Source of the DNA: Euperipatoides rowelli | Taxonomy: Eukaryota > Onychophora > Udeonychophora > Euonychophora > Peripatopsidae | Strand: one strand, 5' to 3' | Assembly: GCA_003024985.2 (NCBI GenBank) | Contig: PXIH01S0009628.1 | DNA: 13,796 nucleotides | Shown: positions 1-9,103 of the stretch, piece after piece | Numbering within the stretch: position 1 is the first letter of the stretch | How the letters are laid out: every line of letters starts with the position of its first letter | The notes under the pieces: generated by a model | What the model saw: only the letters and a program-made list of their open reading frames with translations | Told to the model about the DNA's origin: nothing | Databases searched by the model: none | Position numbers and translations under genes: made by a program

Positions 1-520
1 CTTCTTGTCTTCTGTGAAAGACAAAGCTTGATTGGTTAATTTTGTGGTTTTAAGTGTCATGATACACAGGCAAAAATACAAAAACAGAAAATTATTTTAA
101 AGGATGATTATGCCAGCGCCACACAAAACTTTCAGTATGTTCCATTGTAATGAAAAATATGACCATCATTTAGGTTGTCATACAGAATGACTGTTAGAAT
201 GCGGTGAGATTTGTTTTTCGTTATCTTGTATTCACACTTGGTGGCAGCACTTGTATTTTAGATACTGTATTGGCAACACCTAACTTGTTTACAACCAACA
301 ACAAGATGAAGGTAATCCAAACTTTTTGTATAGCATTTCTATTATATTTATGGGGGGGAGGTGGGCGAATAAGAATAAACGTAGATGGGTTTATCCTTTG
401 CACTTAATGCGAGTTAGAACAGACCAGTTTTAAAATCTTTCTCACGCTTTGAGAATTCACCCTGATTGGTTTATTTGAATACTACCGAACGCCATTAACA
501 TCTTTAGATTGATTGCTTCT
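1..520. other. AT-rich unique sequence, no gene
   Basis: No supported gene. The short frames on both strands at 204-407 overlap each other and carry no recognisable motif. The only compositional oddity is a G-rich tract at 352-365, a run of seven G followed by AGGTGGG. It offers three G-triplets at most, so it is short of a classical quadruplex. Confidence 0.6.
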
Positions 521-710
521 ACTTACAAACCACCATAGACCAACATAAATCACTGCAGATCACCACAAATTACCATGGATCGTCACAAACCACCACAGAT
601 TGCCACAAACCATCACAGAGCTCCACAAACTACCACAAATCACCACAAACCACCACAGAGCACCACAATCCACTGCAGATGGCAATAAACTACCGTAAAT
701 CACCACAATT
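521..710. repeat. Minisatellite, 10-bp unit (CACCACAAAC-like)
   Basis: Nineteen consecutive 10-bp units run in exact register without a single indel. The consensus is close to YACCACARAY. There is a second-order 20-bp period: position 8 of the unit is A in all ten odd-numbered units and G in seven of nine even-numbered units, so the array behaves as an AAAC/AGAT dimer. The variant unit CACTGCAGAT occurs twice, at 551 and 671. Ten is not a multiple of three, so a protein repeat is unlikely. Degenerate traces continue to about 737. Confidence 0.9.
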
Positions 711-1578
711 TCAAACATGTGCACTATAAATCGCCACAATCTGATATTTTTACCAGTGTTGAAAACTTTGTGTTTTAAAAATTGTTTGCGTCACTGCAAG
801 AAAAACATTGTTTTTATATTTTTTTTACAATAAGTTATAATGAATTTGGATTGACTGTGGGCTTGTTAAGAGGGGGTTACTTGTACTTAAAAATAAGATT
901 GATTTTAAATTACAATGCATTTGGTTTTATTGATTGTTAGTTTTATTTATAAAGATTGACTCTTCCTCCTTCCCTCCATAATAAATTGTTTTTTCTTCAT
1001 TATACTGTACTCTTGAAGATAATTGAGTTATTTCTTTTGATTTGCCGTTTTGTTTCTTTCCTAATTGCTAGTGAGATTCTACTGTGTCTCAGTGGAACTA
1101 ATATCAACCTGGTTTTATTTACAGTCAAATGGATACTAGAATCAAATTTTCTAGATGGTTCAACCTTAGACAATTTACTGTAGGTAGATTGTCCACCCCT
1201 CTCCTCTCTCTCTCATTTTTTTTCTCTTCTGTAATTTATTTTAAAATTTATCGTATTTATGATGACATGGAGGCAGTCAAGCTGGGGACAAACTGATAAC
1301 ACAATTTTTTTTATTGTTAATTTTATAATAATAGAAAAGTCACCTTATGTTTTTTTATATACTGTACTCTGTATATCGCAAGATTACATACATAGAGCAA
1401 ACCAACTTAAACTTTCTTATGATATTATGTCTTAGAAAAAAAAAAGGAAAAAATGTGAACTATTCTTCAGATATTGGATCAATGCTTTATGAATGATTTA
1501 TTGCAAAACTCCAAAGATAATGGGAAAATGGTTATTCAAATTTAGAAGTCTGATTATTTTGTTTAAATGTCGAGAAAG
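711..1578. other. AT-rich unique sequence with a pyrimidine tract
   Basis: No gene or transposon end is recognised. A CT-rich tract lies at 1193-1231, made of a CTCTCT core followed by a T run. The 75-codon frame at 956-1183 has no recognisable domain and looks like chance. Confidence 0.55.
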
Positions 1579-1634
1579 AATGCATTAAACATTAGAAGAG
1601 AATATTAATGCATTAAACATTAGAATTTAGTGGA
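1579..1634. repeat. 28-bp tandem duplication
   Basis: The 19-mer AATGCATTAAACATTAGAA occurs at 1579-1597 and again, identical, at 1607-1625. The period is 28 bp and the copies diverge after the 19-mer. It contains the palindrome AATGCATT. Replication slippage is the simplest explanation. Confidence 0.85.
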
Positions 1635-1827
1635 CTAAAAAGATTAGATTTTTCAATCACATATACATGTACCACACACACAGACCACGGAGATTAATAC
1701 TTTTCTAAAGATAGATAAAACCTCTTGTGTCTCGACATGTTCACCTGTCTTCTTTAAAAGGCTCGGAAAGTAATTGAAATTGAACACAAAACTCACAAAT
1801 TTGAGGATTACATCCTTCGCCTGATAT

Positions 1828-1862
1828 TTTCAACAATAATAGAGAAAAAAATATTGTTGAAA
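1828..1862. repeat. Perfect 11-bp inverted repeat
   Basis: TTTCAACAATA at 1828-1838 is perfectly complementary to TATTGTTGAAA at 1852-1862, with a 13-base A-rich loop. No transposon or known RNA context is visible. It may be incidental in such AT-rich DNA. Confidence 0.6.
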
Positions 1863-2028
1863 TTTGAAAATCTTATTTGAATTTTAAAAAGAAAAAAAAC
1901 GTGGAAATGTCAGTAAAGTGTTAAGGCTGTTATTTTTTTTTTTCCTGGACACTACACAGTATTATGTTTGATTGATGATTATTGTACATGGGTGTAGAGA
2001 CCAGGATTAACCCTCACCTGACACATTC

Positions 2029-2142
2029 TTGGAATTTATTTAAACAATGTCCCAACATACATTTATTAACGTCAACGATTTGGGATTTATTTAAATCTAT
2101 ACATGGATTTGAGATTTATTTAACATTGGAAATTTATTTGTA
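2029..2142. repeat. Dispersed ATTTATTT motif cluster
   Basis: Four close matches to GGRATTTATTTAA occur within about 110 bp, beginning near 2031, 2084, 2110 and 2130. The spacing is irregular, so this looks like a decayed simple-repeat cluster and not a clean tandem array. Confidence 0.4.
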
Positions 2143-2489
2143 CTCGGTATTTTATTTTTAGTGTTATTTTCTGCGGCTATTTCAAGTTTTTATATCTACC
2201 GCTACTTTTGAGAGATTAAAAAGGGTTGATTTGGTTTAGAATAAATTGTTTAGTTTTTAATAACTAAAAATTTAAATACTTCTACTAAATTCAAATAAAT
2301 CTACCAAAACTACAAATATCCATTATGAAGTTTAGGGCAATTTACATGTATTCTGTTGGTCTGGAACTTTCTAAATAATCTGATTTTACAAACAAATAAA
2401 CAATCGCCTTACCTTCATAAATTGAAAATATGAACTTGAGCGCCATCTTGTACAAGGAACTAACAGTAACGGTTGCTTGACATAAGGCT

Positions 2490-2760
2490 TGTAAAATTAT
2501 AAAAATTGATCTGCAAACGTTTTTTTTTTTTGGCAACTCTTGATTTTCATAGGGTTGGTGCATAGTAGTTTTTATATCGTCTGAGTCAGGGTTCAGGTGT
2601 GAATGAAGGTTAGGAATGTGTAAAGAATTATAGGATTATATCTATTTTAATCATGATTCAAAAAGGTTTCTAGCAACTCTTGATTGTCATAGTTGTTGAT
2701 TGGGAGTTGTTTATTATGTAGTAGGAATTAGGGTCTAGATTGGTTTTAAGGTTAGTCCCA
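2490..2760. repeat. Diverged tandem duplication, about 130-140 bp
   Basis: Two neighbouring segments align along their length. Copy one starts near 2490 and copy two near 2619, both beginning with TGTAAA. GCAACTCTTGATT is identical at 2533-2545 and 2673-2685. Both copies continue through CATAG, a GGGT-containing stretch and AAGGTTAG. Copy two has about 11 extra bases before the shared 13-mer. The core resembles the short-element core at 11376-11406. Confidence 0.7.
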
Positions 2761-3733
2761 TACTGTAAAAAAACAGTTAAAATGAAATTAAGACAAATAA
2801 AAATCCACAATTCCTTTGAAAGATAAAAAATACAACCGCTTCAAAATAATAGTATATTAATTAACATCGTCTCGCGCATTCAGGAAAGTAGATTCGTTTA
2901 GGATGGGCTTACTATTTCAAATAAGCAATCACAAACTGAAGTAAAACATTATGAATGCAAGAGCAAATGTCTACAATAAATAAATAAAATAATAAACATA
3001 AAGTTGTTCACTACATCATATTTACAGAATATAAGCCTCTTTGTGATCAGTAAGAAGCCTATACATTGAAAATATACAAATAACCTCTTGCGTTTAATAA
3101 TTCGATCAAATAAATGTACGAGATGAGGGTTAATCCTGCAGTTTTACCGANACATTTAATTCCATAAAACTTGACATAATAATTAAATTACATAAGTTTC
3201 CGACTATCGTCAGAAAGAGGAGACACTAATTATATTAGAACTAAGCAATTCTAGTTATATAGAATAAGATGTGTGTATGTAATGTTATTCAATTGTTCTT
3301 TTAACAATGGACTTTCATAATTGATAAATTTCAATCTTGTAACAGGTGTTCTTAGTAATGGTCTGCTAAATGAACAGATTGGGAATGGAAATAATTTTGT
3401 CTTTCAAACACATTTTTCTTCTTGACTTCCCATCCTTTACATGTTCATCATTATTTTCATGAAGTCTTCTATTGCCCTTCCAGTTTATTGAATGATTCTC
3501 TTTTGTTGTGTGGTGTACCACAGCTGATTTATTAACTTCTTTTTTTAATAGTGTGACTCTGATATTCTGCAATTCTTATATTAGGACATCTTTTAGTTTG
3601 TCCTGTTATATGAATGGTTTTGCATGATAGAAATGGGTTTAGTTAGTGATCTTAATATGTTTCTATATAGGGTTTACTAAAAAATTAATATAAGAACTGT
3701 ATTTCATTGAATGAATAGTAATATGTATCTTAA
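2761..3733. other. AT-rich unique sequence, no gene
   Basis: No gene or complete repeat is visible. Position 3151 is an N. The 68-codon minus-strand frame at 3366-3572 is basic and lysine-rich, with no recognised motif. I treat it as chance in AT-rich DNA. Confidence 0.5.
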
Positions 3734-3875
3734 AGGTGGATCACACTTGCGGTTGAGACAGAGCACCTCAAGCGCTCCATTTAAAGAGCCGGTTAATATT
3801 ACATGGGTTCCTATGAGAAATTAGCCACATGTGATATCTGTGTATCCCAGACACCGCTCAAACATCCAGTACTGC
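3734..3875. repeat. Possible short repeat fragment
   Basis: This stretch is noticeably less AT-rich than its surroundings. It begins with AGGTGGATCACACTTGCGG and includes CCTCAAGCGCTCC, ACATGGGTTCCTATGAGAAA, the perfect palindrome CACATGTG (3826-3833) and CACCGCTCAAAC. The composition and weak internal complementarity suggest a copy of a dispersed MITE or SINE. I cannot define both ends and see no target-site duplication. Confidence 0.3.
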
Positions 3876-4551
3876 ATTTCAATTACCACGTTTTCAGATG
3901 CAAGGATTTTACATGTTCATCGAAATAAGATAATTAAATGAGTGAGATCCAGTGTGTTTGACACATCACGTTTATCTGAAAAAAAATTATGTGGGTTGAG
4001 TTTCTCTGCTATAGGTAGGTCATTTAAATTAATTTAAGGGTAACTTACTGTGTTGCATTGAGAACTTGCAAATGGTAGAAAACTGTCAGTGTTTTCCAGC
4101 CTTTCTTCTAACAAGTTTCAACGCAGCGATGACCTGAGATAGCTTGCTTTAGTGTGCAAGATCGTTCTATCACATCCGATCCAGAGCAAAAGAGCAAACC
4201 TCTACAACCAATGATCCATGAGGGTTCCAGTCATTTTGCATACCCTTACTGTCTAACCTGAAAGATGGATACCCGTGAGTGTCATGGAAGCTCTTAAGTT
4301 TTTAACAGACAATCACACCGCTATATAAAAACAAGCTAAATCGAAATGAATGCTAAAATATTTTAGAGCTCAGAGAAAAATTGATTTGAATTCTAAAGAG
4401 GGGTATAATTGGAGATAGACTCCCATGGATAAACTCGAAGAAAAGGTTTAGTTGAAATTCTCCCTTGTACTTGTAAGCCTAAATTAAATTGAATTATTAA
4501 AAAAAAGGAAAAAAATATTTACTTAAAATAGTTAAAGTCAAACCTGTTGCT
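3876..4551. other. Unique sequence, no gene
   Basis: The part at about 4090-4310 is less AT-rich than its neighbours but has no usable open frame. A perfect 14-bp palindrome, TTAAATTAATTTAA, lies at 4024-4037. No element ends are recognised. Confidence 0.45.
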
Positions 4552-4808
4552 TCATACAAGTCCCATAAGAGCTGGTTGTGAAAAAAAAAATAAAGTTTTA
4601 AGCATGGTCATAAAAGATTTGACCAGACTCATAAATCCCCTAACTGGAAGGTCAATATTTTCCTCCTTCTCTTAGCACACATCATACAAATCCCATTAGA
4701 GCTGGTTGTGGAAAAAAAATTATAGTTCAAAGCATGGTTGAAAATTTGTGTCTGCACTCATAAATCTACTAACGGGTTGGTCAATATTTTCCTCCTTCTC
4801 TAGCACAC
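4552..4808. repeat. Tandem duplication, about 128 bp, two copies
   Basis: Copy one (4552-4680) and copy two (4682-4808) match along their whole length. Shared blocks in the same order are TCATACAA, GAGCTGGTTGTG, an A run, AGCATGGT, ACTCATAAATC and GGTCAATATTTTCCTCC, ending in TAGCACAC. The copies differ by scattered substitutions and small indels, so the duplication is not recent. No coding frame is shared. Confidence 0.88.
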
Positions 4809-4847
4809 TTTGAGAAGACAGAAAAGGATAATAATAATATTTTAAAA

Positions 4848-4885
4848 GACATATTGCTCTCCATGACTGTGAAGAGCAATATGTC
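4848..4885. repeat. Perfect 13-bp stem hairpin
   Basis: GACATATTGCTCT at 4848-4860 pairs perfectly with AGAGCAATATGTC at 4873-4885 across a 12-base loop. It lies just after the tandem duplication and about 100 bp before the MITE. The stem is shorter than a typical animal microRNA precursor, and no terminal structure marks it as a transposon. Confidence 0.75.
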
Positions 4886-4976
4886 ATTATGTAGAATAGG
4901 CAAAACAGCAATAGATGATCTGCTCTGTCTTATTCAGCCACTTTATTCGATGTGATGTAATTTAAACATTTCCAAA

Positions 4977-5203
4977 GGTACATCCAGGGCCAAAGCTAGA
5001 AAAATTTATTGGGGGGAGGGGAGAGAAATCAGGAGAAATTTCCTAATTCCTAACTCACATCTATTGAACAGTTTTTTCCTTCAACTGGGTTTATCCCAAC
5101 TGTTAACACAAAATTTCCAAACTTTCGGACTTTCAGCCAAAGTTGAAGAGTTAAGCTCCGCTACACCTCCCCCATCCTTTTTAGTGACACCCCTGGGTAC
5201 ATC
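4977..5203. mobile_element. hAT-type MITE, 211 bp, with perfect 8-bp TSD
   Basis: GGTACATC is directly repeated at 4977-4984 and 5196-5203. It immediately flanks a 211-bp body (4985-5195) that starts CAGGG and ends CCCTG. Eight-base target duplications and CAGGG-like termini are hallmarks of the hAT superfamily. Read inward from each end, both termini also share a CTA-then-A-run block followed by a G-rich tract (about 5011-5022, and the complement of about 5165-5175). There is no coding capacity, so it would have been moved by a transposase encoded elsewhere. The perfect duplication suggests fairly recent insertion. Confidence 0.87.
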
Positions 5204-5845
5204 TGTCTCTGCTGAATAATGAGGCTAGTTTAAGTGATTGCTGTTTTGTCAGCAATGTCATTATCCACATGCATGGAATTTTTATCAGAAAAAGAAAAAA
5301 AAAATCAAAATGATATAAATCAAATGATTTTATCAATCCTTTTGGAAATTTTTTTTTTAATAAAAATGCTTTTAAAATTATTTCTTGGTTAATAAAATTA
5401 TTATTGTGTATTATTTTTTTTTTTTAAAGCGAGTCACAATAAGAAGTTTATAATGAATGGGTGATGACTGGTCTTTTGTCACTTTATCAAGAAAGATGCT
5501 ATGTGATAATCCGTATTGATTTCCTATTATTCTTGTTCTATAAAACCTTTCATGTTGAAAATCCCCGTAGATTTCAGTTTCTTTTATTAAAAGCAGAACC
5601 TTTTTTTTTTTTTTTTTAAAATATAAAAGCAATAAAATTTTAAAACAAAAAAAAAATGTATAAATTACATAAAAGTTTAATAAGCAAGCTAGCTCTCATT
5701 AAAATACAGAATACTGTAAACTGTGAAATTTGAGATGAATATATTTTAATACTTGAAATTGTTTAAATATCCTCTATAATTAATTTTTAATTTAATTGTA
5801 ATTATATGTATTGTGCTACAAAATTTTAAAATTTAACATGATAAT
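5204..5845. other. AT-rich spacer with long T runs
   Basis: This is very AT-rich, with uninterrupted or nearly uninterrupted T runs near 5413-5425 and 5601-5617 and A runs near 5290 and 5648. No gene or element end is seen. The minus-strand 73-codon frame at 5411-5632 begins and ends in lysine runs translated from the T tracts, so it is not a gene. Confidence 0.6.
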
Positions 5846-6152
5846 ATTTTGGTCAGGGGTGGATCTAATTTTCTGAGGGTCCTCGGCTTGATTTATTTTT
5901 CAGGGCCCCATTTTTTAAATTTTTTTAAATAAATTCAAAAAAATATATTTATGCATGATGTGGATCTGGAGTACCACTAATATGAAGATCCTTAGCAAAC
6001 TAATTTAAGATGCAGCAACATGTTCTGTTACAAGCATTTATCGGTACTAACGTACTGCTGGATTAAACATTAAAATAACAAAATACAAGAAAATATATTT
6101 AAGCAAAGGGTTTATTATCTGAGCATATGTTGAAATTATGACTTATCTGATT

Positions 6153-6340
6153 ACGGCGAATACCAGCAGGCCATCGGTGCAAAGAATCAACTGAGTTCAA
6201 TGAAATATAGAAAAATATTATTTAGTCTTGCCAAGCCTGGTGACGGCGATCGGTGCTGGTTTCATGTCCGGTTCTGGTGCTTACTGTTTTCATCTAGGCG
6301 GTGGCAGCATGGCAGGTTCAGGATTCCGGGCAAGAAATCT
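6153..6340. other. GC-richer island inside the hAT element
   Basis: This stretch is clearly richer in G and C than everything around it. It contains two close copies of an 11-mer, GCCATCGGTGC (6170-6180) and GCGATCGGTGC (6246-6256), and ACGGCGA precedes the second part of each. One frame gives a short glycine- and serine-rich peptide, but it is not a recognised protein. The island could be captured host sequence, a decayed exon or part of the original element. I cannot choose between these. Confidence 0.5.
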
Positions 6341-6368
6341 TATACGGTCATCGTTCAAATCCATTTTT
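6302..6368 (+). promoter_or_regulatory. Weak RNA polymerase III-like A and B boxes
   Basis: TGGCAGCATGG at 6302-6312 fits the A-box consensus with one mismatch. CGTTCAAATCC at 6352-6362 fits the B-box consensus with two mismatches. Their spacing of about 40 bp is plausible for a tRNA-derived SINE head, and a run of five T follows at 6364-6368. No tRNA cloverleaf can be folded convincingly, so this may be chance. Confidence 0.25.
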
Positions 6369-6625
6369 ATATATTTCATTAAAGTTATATCATTCAGTAA
6401 GTGTATGCGCTTCAGAGAGGTCGATTGTTCTATTCTTTAATTAAGTGAAGTCATTCTTTGTTCTTCTATTTGTGCTCAAGTGTCTTGAATATTTCCAATC
6501 GCTATTTATTTGTAGTATATTATTATAATTGCAGTTCAGATTAATTTAGAATAGGCTATGCAGGATGCTTATTATGCTTTTCTTTCTAGTTTTGATATCT
6601 TAATGTTACTTTTAATTATATTTCA

Positions 6626-6643
6626 GAGAGAGAGGGAGAGGGG
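6626..6643. repeat. GA-rich simple repeat
   Basis: A short purine tract of GAGAGAGAGGGAGAGGGG type lies within the right half of the hAT element. It is a low-complexity sequence with no further signal. Confidence 0.8.
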
Positions 6644-7224
6644 TATTCTTGCTACACATTAAAGTAAAGCATCAAAATTATTAATATATTATAAGTTAGC
6701 CAGTGACACTTAGTGAAATGACTCGGGTTGAAGCTGCATGCACAGTACTTGCACAGTATATCCAAAATTGTAACATATAGTAGATATCTAGAGGTTTTTT
6801 TTTCACATTCTAACAAAAGGTTTGTAGAAAAACTTCCTGAAAAGCCCATAATGAAATAGATTGCAACTAAATATGTTTAACAAGTTACACATTTTTAGGC
6901 TAGTAGTACTGTATATAGAGCTTGGGGTATAAAAAACTTATGTGCTGCCCCCCAGTGATCACATTACAATTATTTTTTAATTTTAGCAATACATTTCTAA
7001 GTTGTATTATTTTACACTTCTTTGTTCTATTACTTCTTTAACAATTACACACTTTGCATTTTGCCTTGGGGGCCCCCCTTTAAAACTGTGGGGATCCTGG
7101 GCTCAAGCCCAATTAGCCCTTATATAGACCACTACTAATTTAGGTAAATATACTGTATACCTCTCTTATTATAAAATGTTTGCTTATATTTTTTATATAA
7201 TGCAGATGCTTTTTCTATCTCTGC

Positions 7225-7274
7225 TAATCTACTTTCATAATAACCTTTTCTAAGATTAATACGAAAGTGGATTA
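7225..7274. repeat. Inverted repeat next to the long palindrome
   Basis: TAATCTACTTTC at 7225-7236 pairs with GAAAGTGGATTA at 7263-7274 with one mismatch of twelve. Weaker pairing continues outward through a CTCT/AGAG block. It ends just before the left arm of the long palindrome and could be part of the same element or a separate hairpin. Confidence 0.55.
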
Positions 7275-7281
7275 GGAAAGA

Positions 7282-7729
7282 GGTTACGGTACACTTTTAT
7301 CGGCAGGAAGCTTTAGGGAAATATCCAGATTTAATTTAACGAATCACTAGATTAGACATTCACCTTTTGTGCTATGGAAGAACACTTTGTTTTCTATACA
7401 TTTTGATCGTTTTAAAAGAAACGAGCTCGTTACTGATCGGTTTTGCACTATTTTATGTCAGCGGATAGATATATTATCTAGTTAATGGTTTTTGGATGAA
7501 AGAAGGATCCTTCCTTCATCCATCGCTAGGTGGTATCTACAAGAAATGGGGTTATAATGGCTTAAACGATTATTAACGAAGATAAATTTTTATAAAACGA
7601 TTAATATCTATAGAGAACGAGGTGTTCTTCCATAGCCCAAATGGAAGTAATTGTCTAATCTATTATTTCGTTAAATTAAATCTGGATATTTCCCTAAATC
7701 TTCCTGCTGATAAAAGCCTACCCGTAACC
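7282..7729. mobile_element. 448-bp near-complete palindrome (foldback element)
   Basis: The left arm (7282-7507) and right arm (7508-7729) are reverse complements with scattered mismatches and small indels, meeting with no spacer at GAAGGATCCTTC (7502-7513). Perfectly paired blocks include 7312-7343 with 7667-7698 (32 nt), 7371-7385 with 7622-7636 (15 nt) and 7494-7500 with 7515-7521. Pairing is best in the outer half and weaker between about 7400 and 7490. The outer ends are GGTTACGG and its complement. The flanking octamers AGGAAAGA and AGAACAGA match at six of eight bases, too weak for a firm target-site duplication. This resembles a foldback transposon or a MITE made almost wholly of terminal repeats. 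A transcript would form a long hairpin RNA. Confidence 0.85.
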
Positions 7730-7772
7730 AGAACAGATTAATTACGATTATTAATTAATTAGAATTACGATT

Positions 7773-9103
7773 GTAGATCTTTGTATAAATTTCAAAATGA
7801 AATTGATTTGCATAAGATAAGTGGAAGATTTGCCTTTGAGGAGTAAAGGTCATAATATAAAAATACTTAGGCTAATCCTAATCTAATATATAAAATTAAT
7901 TTCAAACTATTAAAATAATATAAGGATTGTAAACCAAACTTTTTTTCCTGGATATCTAAATTTGAAGAATAAGACTGTTTTAACAACATAGTCACTATTC
8001 GTTGTTTCTTCTATTTAACCCTTTTAAGGCATACTATTTATAGTCATACTGATCTCTGTTGTATATGATAATAAAGTGTCACTTGTTTTTGCATTGTTTA
8101 TAGATATAAAGTGCTTATATAGTTCATTTCTCCTCATCGTCTCATATACAGTATATACTGTATATTGTTAATTCATGAACCAATTGATTTATGATTGAGA
8201 GCATACATCACACACACACAAAAAAAAAATCATAAAAATAAAAGTATTGACAGTAATGTGGAATTTTTTTTTTTTTCTGTTATTTTGTTTTATCAGTTGT
8301 TTATTTACAGTTTGGTTAAAATATTCACAAATTTGTAGTGTCTATGGGAAGGGGGAGGGTTTCATTTTTTAATGTTTGTTTACTAATGTTTCTTTATATT
8401 AAGTGTAACAACCTTCACTTGATATTACAGCTTTGTATTCATTCTGGAAGTAGACCTCCTTGTATGTAAAATACAGCTGATTCTTTCTAAACAGAACTTT
8501 GCATTATACTTTCTTGCAATGTTTTCACATGTTTTGCTGATATTATACAATTTACAAGGCCAACATACCTCTAGTTCTCTTTCCAAATAACTAAGTTATA
8601 TTATGACAGAACTTATAGATGTGTATACCGCCATCAACTGTATATTCCATCGTTTATGTAGTATTTTAATTATAAAATTACAAGGAAAACTGCCATTCAC
8701 ACATAAGATTTACACGCAGCATGAAAACATAGTAAGAAGCCACATGGAGATTGTTAGACTTATATAAAAATAAATTAGTAAGCAAACATTTAATGAAATC
8801 TATTTTCCTGTAAAGGAAAGGGGAAAAACAGGCATTCCAGATTAGTGAAAATTTTGAGTTTGTCAATCTAAAATAAGGATATCCACAGACCCGTGACTTT
8901 TTTGTTTGTAAGTTCTCTGCAGTGGATATTATTTTTCCCCATAACAAATTATCTGAAATGTAGAAGCTAAGTGCAGCTTCTAATTGAAAGAACAGAGGAA
9001 TTCATAAAGCTCACATATAGAACACTAGCCTACTCATGAAATAATCTAAGTCAAGATCCCCAGTCATTTCTATGTGTCTCATACTTATCAATCAGCTAAT
9101 TAA
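7773..9103. other. AT-rich unique sequence, no gene
   Basis: There is no supported gene. A short CA tract followed by an A run lies at about 8208-8229. A G-rich tract of GGGAAGGGGGAGGG form lies at 8346-8359. A hairpin, TAGAAGCT with AGCTTCTA and a six-base loop, lies at 8961-8982. The 89-codon minus-strand frame at 8678-8947 is the longest in the window but shows no domain and no codon signal. Confidence 0.5.
8144..8165. repeat. Perfect 22-bp palindrome
   Basis: ATATACAGTATATACTGTAT plus two further bases reads the same on both strands with no spacer. It is built from two TACTGTAT-like halves, a motif seen elsewhere in the window. Cruciform potential is its only visible property. Confidence 0.85.

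Larger units (their letters stand above)
2002..3138. repeat. 18-bp inverted repeat pair flanking about 1.1 kb
   Basis: The sequence at 2002-2019 (CAGGATTAACCCTCACCT) matches the reverse complement of 3121-3138 at 17 of 18 positions. The similarity does not continue convincingly inward or outward. These could be termini of a decayed element or two unrelated copies of a short motif. I see no target-site duplication. Confidence 0.45.
5846..7145. mobile_element. Probable non-autonomous hAT element, 1284 bp
   Basis: The body 5854-7137 begins CAGGGGTGGATCTA. Its other end, read on the minus strand, begins TAGTAGTGGTCTATA; the two align with one gap. Flanking 8-mers are ATTTTGGT (5846-5853) and ATTTAGGT (7138-7145), identical at seven of eight positions, as expected for an old hAT target-site duplication. 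Both subterminal regions carry GGGCCCC-like tracts (about 5904 and 7068-7078). No transposase frame survives inside. A GC-richer island at about 6230-6335 stands out. The degenerate duplication leaves some doubt. Confidence 0.65.

Noticed and set aside
352-365. G-quadruplex candidate
   Set aside because: Only three G-triplets can be formed. The tracts at 8346-8359 and 10575-10600 have the same limit for three-tetrad structures.
5411-5632. 73-codon minus-strand frame with lysine-rich ends
   Set aside because: Both ends are translated T tracts, and the middle has no motif.
6200-6440. Two overlapping plus-strand frames, one glycine- and serine-rich
   Set aside because: They arise from the GC-richer island inside the hAT element. 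Neither resembles a known protein, and two overlapping frames cannot both be real.
7741-7772. Cluster of TAATTA words and repeated ATTACGATT as homeodomain sites
   Set aside because: Such words are expected by chance at this AT content, and nothing else marks a regulatory element.
8678-8947. 89-codon frame on the minus strand, the longest in the window
   Set aside because: It has no recognised domain, its composition follows the surrounding AT-rich DNA, and I see no supporting splice or polyadenylation context.
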